Assembly (NCBI GenBank): GCA_018065895.1
Contig: JAGHSK010000006.1
Location: forward strand, 41,702 to 105,701
DNA from: Candidatus Cacconaster equi
GTDB lineage: Bacteria > Bacteroidota > Bacteroidia > Bacteroidales > UBA932
Length of the DNA: 64,000 bases
Direction of reading: 5' to 3'
Shown piece by piece: positions 18,442-27,112 of this stretch. Made by a program: the position numbers and the translations under genes. How positions within the stretch are numbered: position 1 is the first letter of the stretch; the number at the start of each line of letters is the position of its first letter. The notes beneath the pieces are model-generated. The model ran no database searches. It saw only the letters and a list, made by a program, of their open reading frames with translations, and had not been told where the DNA came from.

Positions 18442-20079
18442 CTACATGCTTCTTACAAAGATCTCAAGCACCCTACCCTTGAGTTCCTTCCATTTTCCTG
18501 CCACCATATTGAAAAAGCTGTCGGTCTGTGCATTGAGACGCTCTGAAACCTTGTCACCCTTTCCCTCTGCAATCATGGCCTTGACCTCATTCTGAAGGGC
18601 TTTGTCCTGTTCGAGCATCATCTTCTCAAAATTGGCCTGAGCGGGCTCAAGCAATTTGCGGGTCTTGTCCCAGTAGATAGTGGCTATACGGTTTGTCTCC
18701 CTGAAGGCCCAGATTGCAGCATCTTCACGATATCTGTTCTGTCCGCAGTGGCCCATCGATTCAGGAAGCGCCGTCTCCCCTGCATAAATCGGGAAACGCG
18801 GGCTCTGCGCCGCATTGTCGAATGCAAACCAGCAGACTCCTCCCACCTCGTCAGGAAGCCAGTCGCGGCACTGTGCAACCCAAGTGTATGAAGATTGTAT
18901 CACGGCAATCGTGCGACGGTTCGTCACGATGCCGGGAGCGATTTTGTTGAGCATTGCACGAAGGTCACTCGACATGAAATTGGATATAGGCGTTACGGTT
19001 TCGTCGTATTCGTCATAATCCGCCTCCGGATAAGGCTTGCTGTCGAGATCCTTTATCCTTCTGTGGACTGTTACGCTCAGATTCCTGCTCATATCGAATT
19101 CAGTACCTTCATAAGTCTGACGGTAGAAAGCGAACATCTGCTCCGGGGTGACAGGCTTCTCCGGTTTGATTGAGAAAGGAAGTTCCTCATCATCCATACT
19201 GATGTTCAGTGATGGGGCCAAGATCTTCATTATGAAATACTCCCTGAGGCTGAAAGGCTTGTCGCCGCCTACCACTTTCCAGAACTTGAGAGGGCCTTTG
19301 CCGTCCCAGTATCCCATCTCCTTCGCCTTTTTCTTCAGATCCTTGCAATACATGAAGTTGTCAGGATCATCGAAATCAATTGCACCGATTCTCGCAATGT
19401 TGGCAGAAACTCCGACGTGATCGTCAGGAATGCGCTGCGCCGCCCAGATTGCTCCCGGTTTGCCCGGACCCGGTCCGTTGATCTCGAACTGCCACACCTC
19501 ATTTTTGTCGGCAACTGTGAGGCATTCGCCCCAGTCAACGTAGCCGTACTCTTCAGCGAGCGATCCCATAAGACGGATGGCGTCGCGGGCATTGTCGCAA
19601 TATTCGAGGGCGATACGTTCAAGCTCTTCAATCCAGAACAGACCGTTGCGGTTCAGAAGTTCGCGACGTCCGTCGAAGGTGGTCTCTCCTATCGCGAGCT
19701 GTTTTTCATTCATGCAAGGATATGCAGTATTGAGAAAACGGTATGTCTCGGATTTTGGAGGGACTATCTTTCCGGTCTCCGTCACTCTACGAGGGTCGGA
19801 AGGCTCCTCTTTGTGAAGAGCGTTGAAATAGACTGATTCAAGTTCGCCTTTACCGAATTTGCGGCGTGGCTCAATGGTCACGTAAGTGCGATAATATGAA
19901 TCACATGCGTGAGCTGTCATGACAGATCCGTCTGACGAAGCCTTTTTACCCACCATAATCGAGGTACAGCTTCCAACGAAACTCTCATCGTCATCATATG
20001 GATAGATTTTTGTCTGTGCAGATGCCGTGAATGAGACAAAGAGCAGAGCAGTTGCAAGATAAAGGGCGATCTTATTCAT
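18442..20079 (-). CDS. C69 family dipeptidase, exported
   Basis: A 545-aa protein with a signal peptide (cleaved near TASAQ) and a short propeptide before Cys38 in VGSCTSIMVGKKAS. In the C69/Ntn-hydrolase family this Cys becomes the N-terminal nucleophile after self-processing. Downstream segments (DGSVMTAH, the DVG/EEYGYVDWGE region, WVAQCRDWLPDEVGG) match PepD-like dipeptidases. I use the ATG at 20079; a TTG at 20085 is also in frame. The start overlaps the end of nhaC by 8 nt, which suggests translational coupling. Confidence 0.88.
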   Translation of the reverse strand: MNKIALYLATALLFVSFTASAQTKIYPYDDDESFVGSCTSIMVGKKASSDGSVMTAHACDSYYRTYVTIEPRRKFGKGELESVYFNALHKEEPSDPRRVTETGKIVPPKSETYRFLNTAYPCMNEKQLAIGETTFDGRRELLNRNGLFWIEELERIALEYCDNARDAIRLMGSLAEEYGYVDWGECLTVADKNEVWQFEINGPGPGKPGAIWAAQRIPDDHVGVSANIARIGAIDFDDPDNFMYCKDLKKKAKEMGYWDGKGPLKFWKVVGGDKPFSLREYFIMKILAPSLNISMDDEELPFSIKPEKPVTPEQMFAFYRQTYEGTEFDMSRNLSVTVHRRIKDLDSKPYPEADYDEYDETVTPISNFMSSDLRAMLNKIAPGIVTNRRTIAVIQSSYTWVAQCRDWLPDEVGGVCWFAFDNAAQSPRFPIYAGETALPESMGHCGQNRYREDAAIWAFRETNRIATIYWDKTRKLLEPAQANFEKMMLEQDKALQNEVKAMIAEGKGDKVSERLNAQTDSFFNMVAGKWKELKGRVLEIFVRSM

Positions 20080-21508
20080 TTTCAACAGTTGGTTTAGGTT
20101 TGTCGATTTTATATCCGAGAGCGGCGATTACGATTCCCATAATCGGAGAGACGATATTGAATATGCAGAACGGAGCATACGTGAGGGTGGCGATGCCCAG
20201 CACGCTGGCCTGCATAACGCCACAGGTATTCCACGGACAGAGAACTGAACATACCGTACCGCAATCCTCCAGTGAACGGCTGAGCAGTTCCGGCTGCAAT
20301 CCCTTCCTGTCATACGCTTCCTTGAACATCTTTCCCGGAATGAGGATGGATGTGTACTGGTCTGCCATTACAAAATCGCAGCAGAAGCAGGTGCAGATGG
20401 TGGCTGTGACAAGGGAGAGCGTGGTCTTGGTGACCTTGAGCAGATAAGTCGTGATTGTCCCGAGCATTCCACTGGCTCTCATAATGCCGCCGAAGCTGGA
20501 AACGCATATCAGAAGCCATACCGTGTTGAGCATTTTCTGCATTCCTCCCGTTGAGGCAAGCGTATCCACCATATCGCTGCCTGTCACCAGCTTGTGAGGC
20601 TGAGTGATAATGCTTATCAAATCATACAGGAACGGGATTCTGGCGGAGGTATTGGAAACCTGGGCCATGACGTCCGGCTGGAAGAGGATGGCAAATATTG
20701 CACCGCACAGAGCCGAAACGAAGAGCGTCAGAAGAACGTTAACCTTCCTGACAAGCATAACTATTGTGAGAACCGGAACAAGCAGCAGCCATGGGGAAAT
20801 CACGAAGATGCTCTTGATTGCATCAGACTGGGCGGCGACTGAAACGGAATCCGACACGTCGAACGTGAAGCCTACGAAGAGAAAGACAACAAGTGTTATT
20901 ATTACGGCAGGGATTGTCGTGATGAGCATATACCTGATATGCTTGTACAAGTCCACGCCGGCCACTGATGAGGCCATGATTGTCGTATCGCTCAAAGGCG
21001 AAAGTTTGTCACCGAGGTATGCTCCCGACAGGATTGCTCCGGCAAGCCACCCATCCGGCAAACCGATTATCCTGCCTGCCCCCAGCATTGCAAGGCCGAT
21101 GGTTCCGACTGTAGTCCAGGAGCTCCCGAGCATAAATCCGACAACCCCACACAAAAGGAAGGATGCGGCCAGAAAGAGTTTCGGACTGATGATCTTCAAA
21201 CCATAGCAGATTATGGTAGGCACTACTCCCGACAGCATCCAGGCCGAGTTCACCGCACCGATCAGAAGCACGATGATAAGAGCCATTCCCATATCGCTCA
21301 GACCTGTGCAAATCTCCTTCTCGAATTTGCTCCACGGGACCTTGAAAATATAGATTCCAAGAAAACAGGTAAGCATTGCCGCCGTCAGGAGGGAGAACTG
21401 CGCCGGGCCTCCCGTCATATTGTCGCCGAACATCATGGATCCGGTCACAAGAAGGGTAATCAGCAGTACTATAGGAAGCAGAGAGGCTAGAAGACCAGGC
21501 TTTTTCAT
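20072..21508 (-). CDS. nhaC: NhaC family Na+/H+ antiporter
   Basis: A 478-aa polytopic inner-membrane protein with about 11-12 helices. The stretch SGAYLGDKLSPLSDTT is highly characteristic of NhaC antiporters, and FMLGSSWTTVGTIG and CSVLCPWNTCG also fit. Members exchange Na+ (in some cases malate or lactate) for protons. It begins 4 nt after corA and overlaps the downstream C69 gene by 8 nt, forming a corA-nhaC-C69-EamA unit in which the cation transporters are adjacent. Confidence 0.88.
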   Translation of the reverse strand: MKKPGLLASLLPIVLLITLLVTGSMMFGDNMTGGPAQFSLLTAAMLTCFLGIYIFKVPWSKFEKEICTGLSDMGMALIIVLLIGAVNSAWMLSGVVPTIICYGLKIISPKLFLAASFLLCGVVGFMLGSSWTTVGTIGLAMLGAGRIIGLPDGWLAGAILSGAYLGDKLSPLSDTTIMASSVAGVDLYKHIRYMLITTIPAVIITLVVFLFVGFTFDVSDSVSVAAQSDAIKSIFVISPWLLLVPVLTIVMLVRKVNVLLTLFVSALCGAIFAILFQPDVMAQVSNTSARIPFLYDLISIITQPHKLVTGSDMVDTLASTGGMQKMLNTVWLLICVSSFGGIMRASGMLGTITTYLLKVTKTTLSLVTATICTCFCCDFVMADQYTSILIPGKMFKEAYDRKGLQPELLSRSLEDCGTVCSVLCPWNTCGVMQASVLGIATLTYAPFCIFNIVSPIMGIVIAALGYKIDKPKPTVENE

Positions 21509-21512
21509 CTTT

Positions 21513-22460
21513 TTAAAGCATATTCCTGCGCCTGAAGATAATCAGTGCAGAGAGAATGGATATGAGCATCACAGAGCCGACGACGAATATGTCCCAGTTC
21601 CCTCCTATCAGAGGAAGCTTGATGTTCATACCGTATATGCTCGCTATCAAGGTCGGAGGCATCAAAAGAAGGGAAACGAAGGTAAAGACCTTCATAATCT
21701 TGTTCTGGTCGAGGTTGATGATACCGAGAACAGTGTTCTGCAGATACTCGAGTCTTTCAAAACTGAAATTTGTATGGTTGATAAGCGAAGATACGTCCTT
21801 CAGAAGAATGTTGAGCTTGTTGGCAACTGTAGCCGGAGTCTTGTCACTCTTGAGAATACTTGATATCATACGCTGCTTGTCCACGATATTCTCACGCACC
21901 ATCATCGTGTTTTCCTGCAGCTGATTGATATCCAGAAGGAACTCTTCGTTAACGTCTTCACCCAGGCTGACCCTGCGGCTGTATTGTTCTATCTCCTTCG
22001 ACATCAACTCTATCATATCGGCATCAAGGTCGATTCGGTTCTCAAGGATACCGAGTAGGATGTGCAGTCCTGAAGGATAGAGAGAAGCATTGAACTGCAG
22101 TCTGCGCTGGATGTCAGTAAAACTTCTCAGGGGGACCTGACGGATGGATGTCAGCGTGCTGTCGGTGATTATGAAGGAAACCGACTCCATATTGTAGTCA
22201 TCTGGGCCAGGAATGAGGAAACTCGTGTTGATGAACACGGAGCGGGTGTCTTCATAATATCTTGAAGAACTCTCGATCTCCTCCGCCTGGGCGCGGCTCT
22301 GTAGGGTAGTGTGAAGGAAGGCCTCTACGGAGCGTTTTTCATCCCCAGTAGGGCTGAAAAGATCAAGCCACAGAGCATCAGAGGCATTTATCATCTTCAA
22401 TGTCCCGACATTCTCCGACAGTTCGATCTGCCCGTTCTTATTGTAAAAAATCTGAATCAT
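21513..22460 (-). CDS. corA: CorA family magnesium/divalent-cation channel
   Basis: A 315-aa protein: a soluble N-terminal funnel domain (about 1-240), then two C-terminal helices with the selectivity motif YGMN between them (YGMNIKLPLIGG), ending in a basic FRRRN tail. This is the CorA layout for Mg2+, and sometimes Co2+ or Ni2+, uptake. It has its own -7 box at 22497-22490, so it probably starts the unit that continues into nhaC after 4 nt. Confidence 0.92.
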   Translation of the reverse strand: MIQIFYNKNGQIELSENVGTLKMINASDALWLDLFSPTGDEKRSVEAFLHTTLQSRAQAEEIESSSRYYEDTRSVFINTSFLIPGPDDYNMESVSFIITDSTLTSIRQVPLRSFTDIQRRLQFNASLYPSGLHILLGILENRIDLDADMIELMSKEIEQYSRRVSLGEDVNEEFLLDINQLQENTMMVRENIVDKQRMISSILKSDKTPATVANKLNILLKDVSSLINHTNFSFERLEYLQNTVLGIINLDQNKIMKVFTFVSLLLMPPTLIASIYGMNIKLPLIGGNWDIFVVGSVMLISILSALIIFRRRNML

Positions 22461-22489
22461 CCTCCAAACCCTTCTACCGGATTATAGAA

Positions 22490-22497
22490 CAAAGGTA
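22490..22497 (-). promoter_or_regulatory. -7 box of corA
   Basis: Minus-strand TACCTTTG, 29 nt before the corA ATG, in the 43-nt gap after the mntP stop codon. It fits TAnnTTTG exactly. Confidence 0.6.
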
Positions 22498-22503
22498 GGG
22501 ATT

Positions 22504-23076
22504 TTAATTTATAATAGAAAGGTGCTCGAGCAATATTTTTACTCCAATTGCAATCAAAATCAATCCACCGATCAGATTGCTCTTGCTTCCGAGGAATTTT
22601 CCGAGCTTTTCGCCCCCTTCAAGGCCGATGGCGGCGGCAATGGCGGTAGCCGCAAAAATCACGGCGGAAGCCCCCGCGCAACGCAACAGGGACATCTCTG
22701 TGAAAGCAAAGGAAACGCCCACGGCAAGAGCGTCGATACTTGTAGCTATTGAACTGATTATCAATTTCCTGGTATTGAGAAGATCGACATTTTCGCCCTC
22801 CCCGCCACGAATGGAGTCATATATCATCTTCCCTCCTATATAGAGCAGCAGGGCGAAGGCAAGCCAATGGTCGAATTTGTCGATATATTGGCTGACCGAA
22901 GTACCGAGCAGCCATCCCACAAAGGTGAATCCACCCTGGAAAAAGGCGAAGAAAAATATGATCTTTAGCCTCTTCTTCCAACTGATGTCACGAATGCAGG
23001 CTCCACCGGCCAGAGAAACTGCAAGCGTATCGAAACAAAGGCTTACGGCAATAAGCAGAATTTCAAGGAAAGACAT
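22504..23076 (-). CDS. mntP: Manganese efflux pump MntP
   Basis: A 190-aa membrane protein with six helices in two repeats. SLCFDTLAVSLAGG and SIATSIDALAVGVSF carry the conserved Asp residues of the MntP family, which exports Mn2+. The length is typical. It follows rsmG after 5 nt and is followed by the corA promoter. No yybP-ykoY riboswitch is visible upstream, because the gene abuts rsmG. Confidence 0.92.
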   Translation of the reverse strand: MSFLEILLIAVSLCFDTLAVSLAGGACIRDISWKKRLKIIFFFAFFQGGFTFVGWLLGTSVSQYIDKFDHWLAFALLLYIGGKMIYDSIRGGEGENVDLLNTRKLIISSIATSIDALAVGVSFAFTEMSLLRCAGASAVIFAATAIAAAIGLEGGEKLGKFLGSKSNLIGGLILIAIGVKILLEHLSIIN

Positions 23077-23081
23077 AGCAT

Positions 23082-23699
23082 TCAGGCTGTAATTACCACT
23101 ATTTTCTTTTCAGCGAAATACTCTTCATCAAATATTCCGGAGATATTGAACTGACATATCTTTTCTGGAGAGACCCTGCATCTGCGTGACATTTCCGAAA
23201 TCTCGGCATCCAGATCTCCCCCTTTGAGATATACAATGGCATTCGAAAATTTTCCCCTTACCCAAGGGTAGAATGTCGCAAGGTCGGTCACGGCACGGGA
23301 AACAACATAATTGCAGCGTTCTTTCAGCTCCTCCACCCTTCCGTTGAAAAACTCCACGTTGTCGAGGCAAAGCTCCTCAGCCACAGCCTGCGCCACAGTT
23401 ATCTTCTTGCGGATCGAGTCGCACAGGACAAACCTGCAGTTAGGATAAAGAACGGCAAGAGGTAATCCCGGAAAGCCCCCTCCGGTGCCTACGTCAAGAA
23501 TGACTGAGCCAGCCGGGAAGTCCACCACCTTCGCTATGGAAAGCGAGTGAAGTACGTGATGGAGATATAACGAATCCATATCCTTGCGGGAAATCACGTT
23601 GATCTTCGCATTCCACTCACGGTACAGCGGCTCAAATGCGGAGAACTGGTATCTCTGCTTTTCGTTGAGGTTCGGGAAATATTTAAGAATCTCTTCCAT
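23082..23699 (-). CDS. rsmG: 16S rRNA (guanine527-N7)-methyltransferase RsmG
   Basis: A 205-aa SAM-dependent methyltransferase. The N-terminal YREWNAKINVISRKD and the SAM motif ILDVGTGGGFPGLPLA (about 68-83) are diagnostic of RsmG (GidB), followed by VVSRAVT. It methylates G527 in the 530 loop of 16S rRNA. Its start overlaps the end of the sigma-factor gene by 17 nt, so it is translationally linked to it. Confidence 0.94.
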   Translation of the reverse strand: MEEILKYFPNLNEKQRYQFSAFEPLYREWNAKINVISRKDMDSLYLHHVLHSLSIAKVVDFPAGSVILDVGTGGGFPGLPLAVLYPNCRFVLCDSIRKKITVAQAVAEELCLDNVEFFNGRVEELKERCNYVVSRAVTDLATFYPWVRGKFSNAIVYLKGGDLDAEISEMSRRCRVSPEKICQFNISGIFDEEYFAEKKIVVITA

Positions 23700-24273
23700 A
23701 ATCAGGAGTTTCTACAGACTTGATAAGCATTTTTCTGGCCCTGTTTATCCGTGTCTTGACCGTTCCAAGCGGCAGGTCGAGCTTCCGTGCAATCTCCTCA
23801 TAGGCATAATCCCTTATGAAGCGCAATTCCGCTATGACACGGTAGCTGTCGGGAAGATTCGCGATGGATTCCTTCAGCTGATTGACAGCCTGTTCGATGA
23901 TGAATTCATCCTCGGGGGTGGAAGCCGCCACCACATTGAGAGCTTCGTTCTGAGCCCTCATTGACGTGGATGCTATGGTGTTGCGGTTGCGTCGCAAATG
24001 GTCTATCGCTTCATTGCGCGCAATATTGTAAAGCCAGGTGGAGAAGGCGAACTGGTGATTGTACTGCGAAATGTTCATAAACGCCTTTTCAAATGTTCGC
24101 TGGCAGATGTCTTCGGCATCCTCCGGCATTATGACGAACTTCGATATGAACGAGAGCAACGCCTCCCGGTATTTGACCAGAAGTGACGAAAAGGCGCTCT
24201 GGTCCGACTTGAGGGCCAGTTCGACAAGTTCGATGTCGTTTCTGCTAATGCGCTTCACGCCAGTTTTTTCCAT
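23683..24273 (-). CDS. Sigma-70 family (ECF-type) RNA polymerase sigma factor
   Basis: A 196-aa sigma factor with region 2 (about 28-95, with EDICQRTFEKAF and STWLYNIARNEAIDHLRR) and region 4 (about 135-185, LPDSYRVIAELRF with the helix-turn-helix EEIARKLDLPLGTVKTRI). No anti-sigma gene is adjacent, so control by a membrane partner is not evident. Its 5' end overlaps the end of polA by 29 nt and its 3' end overlaps rsmG by 17 nt, which places it in a housekeeping block rather than a FecI/FecR-type cluster. Confidence 0.9.
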   Translation of the reverse strand: MEKTGVKRISRNDIELVELALKSDQSAFSSLLVKYREALLSFISKFVIMPEDAEDICQRTFEKAFMNISQYNHQFAFSTWLYNIARNEAIDHLRRNRNTIASTSMRAQNEALNVVAASTPEDEFIIEQAVNQLKESIANLPDSYRVIAELRFIRDYAYEEIARKLDLPLGTVKTRINRARKMLIKSVETPDYGRDS

Positions 24274-26800
24274 AATTGCACTCTACTGTAAGCGGAACCG
24301 AGAGCCTGCACACGTTCTCCATTTCGCGCTTTACCGTTTCCATCACTTTCTCACGTTCTCCGGCAACCACGTCGAACACGAGTTCATCGTGGACCTGCAG
24401 CACCATCCTGCTCTTGAGCCCCTCCTCCTTGAATCGCCGGAAAACATTTATCATCGCAAGCTTTATTATGTCAGCCGCACTTCCCTGGACAGGCGCATTC
24501 ACGGCATTTCTCTCGGCAAGACCACGCACGGTCTGGTTGCGTGAATTGATGTCAGGCAGGAAACGTTTGCGGCCGAAAACAGTCTCGACATATCCGCGTT
24601 CCCGTGCCGATGATACAGCTCTGTCTATATAATCCTTTACTTCAGGATAACCGCGGAAGTACCCTTCAATGAATGACTTGGCTTCACTTCGCGGAATACC
24701 CATCCTCTGCGAGAGCCCGAACGGGGAGATTCCGTATATGATGCCGAAATTGGCTACTTTGGCCTGTCTGCGCTGCTCTGCCGTAACATTCTGTGGGTCG
24801 ACGTGGAATATGCGTGCAGCCGTAGAGCGGTGAACATCCTCCCCGAGTGTGAAACTCTCTATCAGATGCGGGTCACCACTCAGATGAGCCATTACACGGA
24901 GTTCGATTTGCGAATAGTCCGCAGAAACGATGCATCCGTCCGGAGTTGCAGGCACGAAAGCCTCCCTGATTCTCATCCCCTTCTCGGAGCGGATAGGGAT
25001 ATTCTGCAGATTCGGCTGTACGGAGCTCAATCTACCTGTGGCAGTAAGCGCCTGATTGAAAGTAGTATGAACCCTTCCCGTAAGAGAATCGGCCATTCTT
25101 GGCAACGGCTCCACATAAGTGGAGAGAAGTTTCTTCACCTCCCGGAATTCCAGAATAAGCGGCACAACCGGATGCCTGTCGACAAGTGCAGTGAGAGTCT
25201 CTTCATCGGTGGTATAATTGTCGTGGCTGTTTTTCTTTGCCCGTGGGTCGATTGCAAGTTTCTCAAAAAGAAGCTGTCCTATCTGTTTCGGGGAGGAAAG
25301 ATTGAGCTCCGGCTCTCCGGCAAATTCCCTTGCCTGTGCCTCGATCCGGGCAAGTTCAGCACCAAGCTGATTCCTGTATGAGGCAAGCATCGCGGAATCG
25401 ATCTTCACTCCGGCATCCTCCATATCGGCAAGAACCTCTATGAGCGGCATTTCAATATTCACATAGAGGTCGAGAAGATTCTCCTCCTCAAGCTCCTTGC
25501 GAATGAAAGGCTCAATCATCCACGCCGCAACGCATTCCCGCACCGGAGTGTCATCTTCAAAATCGAAGAGCATTGCCTGCACACTTTCATCCTTCGGCTT
25601 GATATCGGCATCAAGATAGGTCAGAGCGAGAGACTCCAGCTTGTGGGAACGTTCGGGATTGAGCAGGTAATGCATAATCTCAATGTCATACACATCCCCC
25701 GCTACTGCCGTATTTTTAAGAGCAAAACCAATTTTTGCAATATTCTTGTCTGCAAGGATTTGAGCCGCGTCATTTAAAGTAACTCTACAATATTCCTGGC
25801 CGACTGCCAGAACCACGTCAGCGCCTATCTTCACAGCCACTTTCCTCTCCTGAACCGCCTTCTGGAAGAGCTTCTCTTCCGGTATTCTGGCGAAGACTAT
25901 TTCTTTCGGTTTATGAGCTTCCGCGATCACACCTCCGGGGAGCAGATTACGCAGCGAATTGAATTCGAACCGTTCGAAAAGCTTGCTGATTCTCTCCATA
26001 TCGGGGCTGGTGACAAGCAAATCGTCCCGGGTCACGTCCAGCTCCACGTCCGTAGCAATCGTGACAAGCCTCCTGCTAAGGGGAAGGTGGTCGGCTGCAC
26101 GGACGAATGCCTCTCTCTGTTTCTCCGGAAGTTCATCGAGATGAGCCTGTATCCCTTCAACAGAGCCATATTTCGAAACGAGTTTACGGGCGCCCACCTC
26201 ACCTACTCCGTCAACGCCCTTCACGTTGTCGGACGCATCTCCCCAGATGGTCAGAATGTCGATTATCTGCTGCGGGCTGCTGATGCCATAATGCTCACAT
26301 ACAGCCTCTTTTGAGACTATTTCGCTTTCATCCCCACCTTTTCCCGGCTTGTACTGGAAAATATGCTCATCTATCATCTGCCCGAGATCCTTGTCAGGTG
26401 TGACCATATAGACGTCACAATCCCGGGACGCGAATTTTTTCGCCACTGTGCCGATGACGTCATCTGCCTCATATCCAGGCTTCATCAGCACCGGTATATT
26501 CAAGGCCTTCACTATCTCTGTCAATGGCTCAAGCGCAGCCTTCACCTGTTCTGGTGCGGCGCTTCGCGTAGCTTTGTACTGTGGATCGAGTTCGTGCCTG
26601 AAGGTCTTTGCAGGCGGATCGAACATCACTGCGACGTGCGTCGGCTGCTCTTTCCGAATCAGTTCAAGAAGATACTTCGTGAACCCGAAAAGCACGGATG
26701 TGTCCTCACCCCTTGAATTTATCATCGGGCGGCGACGCAGAAAAGCGTAATACATCCTGAAAATCAGGGCGTGTCCGTCTATCAGAAAGAGTCTGTTCAT
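24245..26800 (-). CDS. polA: DNA polymerase I, proofreading domain degenerate
   Basis: An 851-aa protein: 5'-nuclease domain (about 1-290, with GYEADDVIGT and DNVKGVDGVG), a reduced 3'-5' exonuclease-like domain (about 300-450) and the polymerase domain (about 460-851). Polymerase motifs A (SADYSQIELR), B (KVANFGIIYG) and C (VHDELVFDV) are intact. In the middle domain the first exonuclease motif (usually a D-T-E triad) is missing; that place reads VAVKIGADVVLAV. Proofreading is therefore probably lost. The ATG at 26800 follows directly after a hairpin and A/T tract that looks like the rpmH terminator. Confidence 0.94.
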   Translation of the reverse strand: MNRLFLIDGHALIFRMYYAFLRRRPMINSRGEDTSVLFGFTKYLLELIRKEQPTHVAVMFDPPAKTFRHELDPQYKATRSAAPEQVKAALEPLTEIVKALNIPVLMKPGYEADDVIGTVAKKFASRDCDVYMVTPDKDLGQMIDEHIFQYKPGKGGDESEIVSKEAVCEHYGISSPQQIIDILTIWGDASDNVKGVDGVGEVGARKLVSKYGSVEGIQAHLDELPEKQREAFVRAADHLPLSRRLVTIATDVELDVTRDDLLVTSPDMERISKLFERFEFNSLRNLLPGGVIAEAHKPKEIVFARIPEEKLFQKAVQERKVAVKIGADVVLAVGQEYCRVTLNDAAQILADKNIAKIGFALKNTAVAGDVYDIEIMHYLLNPERSHKLESLALTYLDADIKPKDESVQAMLFDFEDDTPVRECVAAWMIEPFIRKELEEENLLDLYVNIEMPLIEVLADMEDAGVKIDSAMLASYRNQLGAELARIEAQAREFAGEPELNLSSPKQIGQLLFEKLAIDPRAKKNSHDNYTTDEETLTALVDRHPVVPLILEFREVKKLLSTYVEPLPRMADSLTGRVHTTFNQALTATGRLSSVQPNLQNIPIRSEKGMRIREAFVPATPDGCIVSADYSQIELRVMAHLSGDPHLIESFTLGEDVHRSTAARIFHVDPQNVTAEQRRQAKVANFGIIYGISPFGLSQRMGIPRSEAKSFIEGYFRGYPEVKDYIDRAVSSARERGYVETVFGRKRFLPDINSRNQTVRGLAERNAVNAPVQGSAADIIKLAMINVFRRFKEEGLKSRMVLQVHDELVFDVVAGEREKVMETVKREMENVCRLSVPLTVECNYGKNWREAH

Positions 26801-26802
26801 AG

Positions 26803-26832
26803 AAAAAAAAAGACCGGCTTATATGGCCGATC
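26803..26832 (-). terminator. Terminator between rpmH and polA
   Basis: Read on the minus strand, GATCGGC (26832-26826) pairs with GCCGGTC (26818-26812) with one G-T wobble, a 7-nt loop and then a run of nine T (26811-26803, one interruption). It ends only 3 nt before the polA start codon. Confidence 0.75.
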
Positions 26833-26856
26833 TGTATTTCAAACCGAACGTATCGA

Positions 26857-27009
26857 TTACCAGAGGTCCTCTGATGATACGGTCAATCTCTTGCGACCAT
26901 GACGGCGGCGTGCTGCAAGTACGCGACGTCCGTTAGGAGTGGACATTCTTTCACGGAATCCGTGTTTGTTGCGTCTTTTGCGTTGTGATGGTTGAAATGT
27001 GCGTTTCAT
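26857..27009 (-). CDS. rpmH: 50S ribosomal protein L34
   Basis: A 50-aa basic protein beginning [18 protein letters not shown] and containing [19 protein letters not shown], the unmistakable L34 pattern, then a short acidic tail ending EDLW. L34 binds 23S rRNA in the large subunit. In many bacteria rpmH neighbours rnpA and dnaA; here it is next to polA instead. It has a complete promoter at 27080-27049 and a terminator after the stop codon. Confidence 0.96.
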   Translation of the reverse strand: MKRTFQPSQRKRRNKHGFRERMSTPNGRRVLAARRRHGRKRLTVSSEDLW

Positions 27010-27048
27010 TGTCTATGATTTTTATATTTTTCTTCAATTTTGGGAGGG

Positions 27049-27080
27049 CAAAGATAATCCTTTTCTCACCAAACTCCAAA
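27049..27080 (-). promoter_or_regulatory. Promoter of rpmH
   Basis: On the minus strand TTTG (27080-27077), a 20-nt spacer and TATCTTTG (27056-27049) form a full Bacteroidota promoter, 39 nt before the rpmH ATG. Confidence 0.75.
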
Positions 27081-27112
27081 TATATTTGAATATTTTCTTC
27101 CAATGATCAGAA

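Noticed and set aside
22461..23081. Manganese (yybP-ykoY) riboswitch for mntP
   Set aside because: mntP starts 5 nt after the rsmG stop codon; there is no room for a leader, and no such fold inside rsmG was evident.
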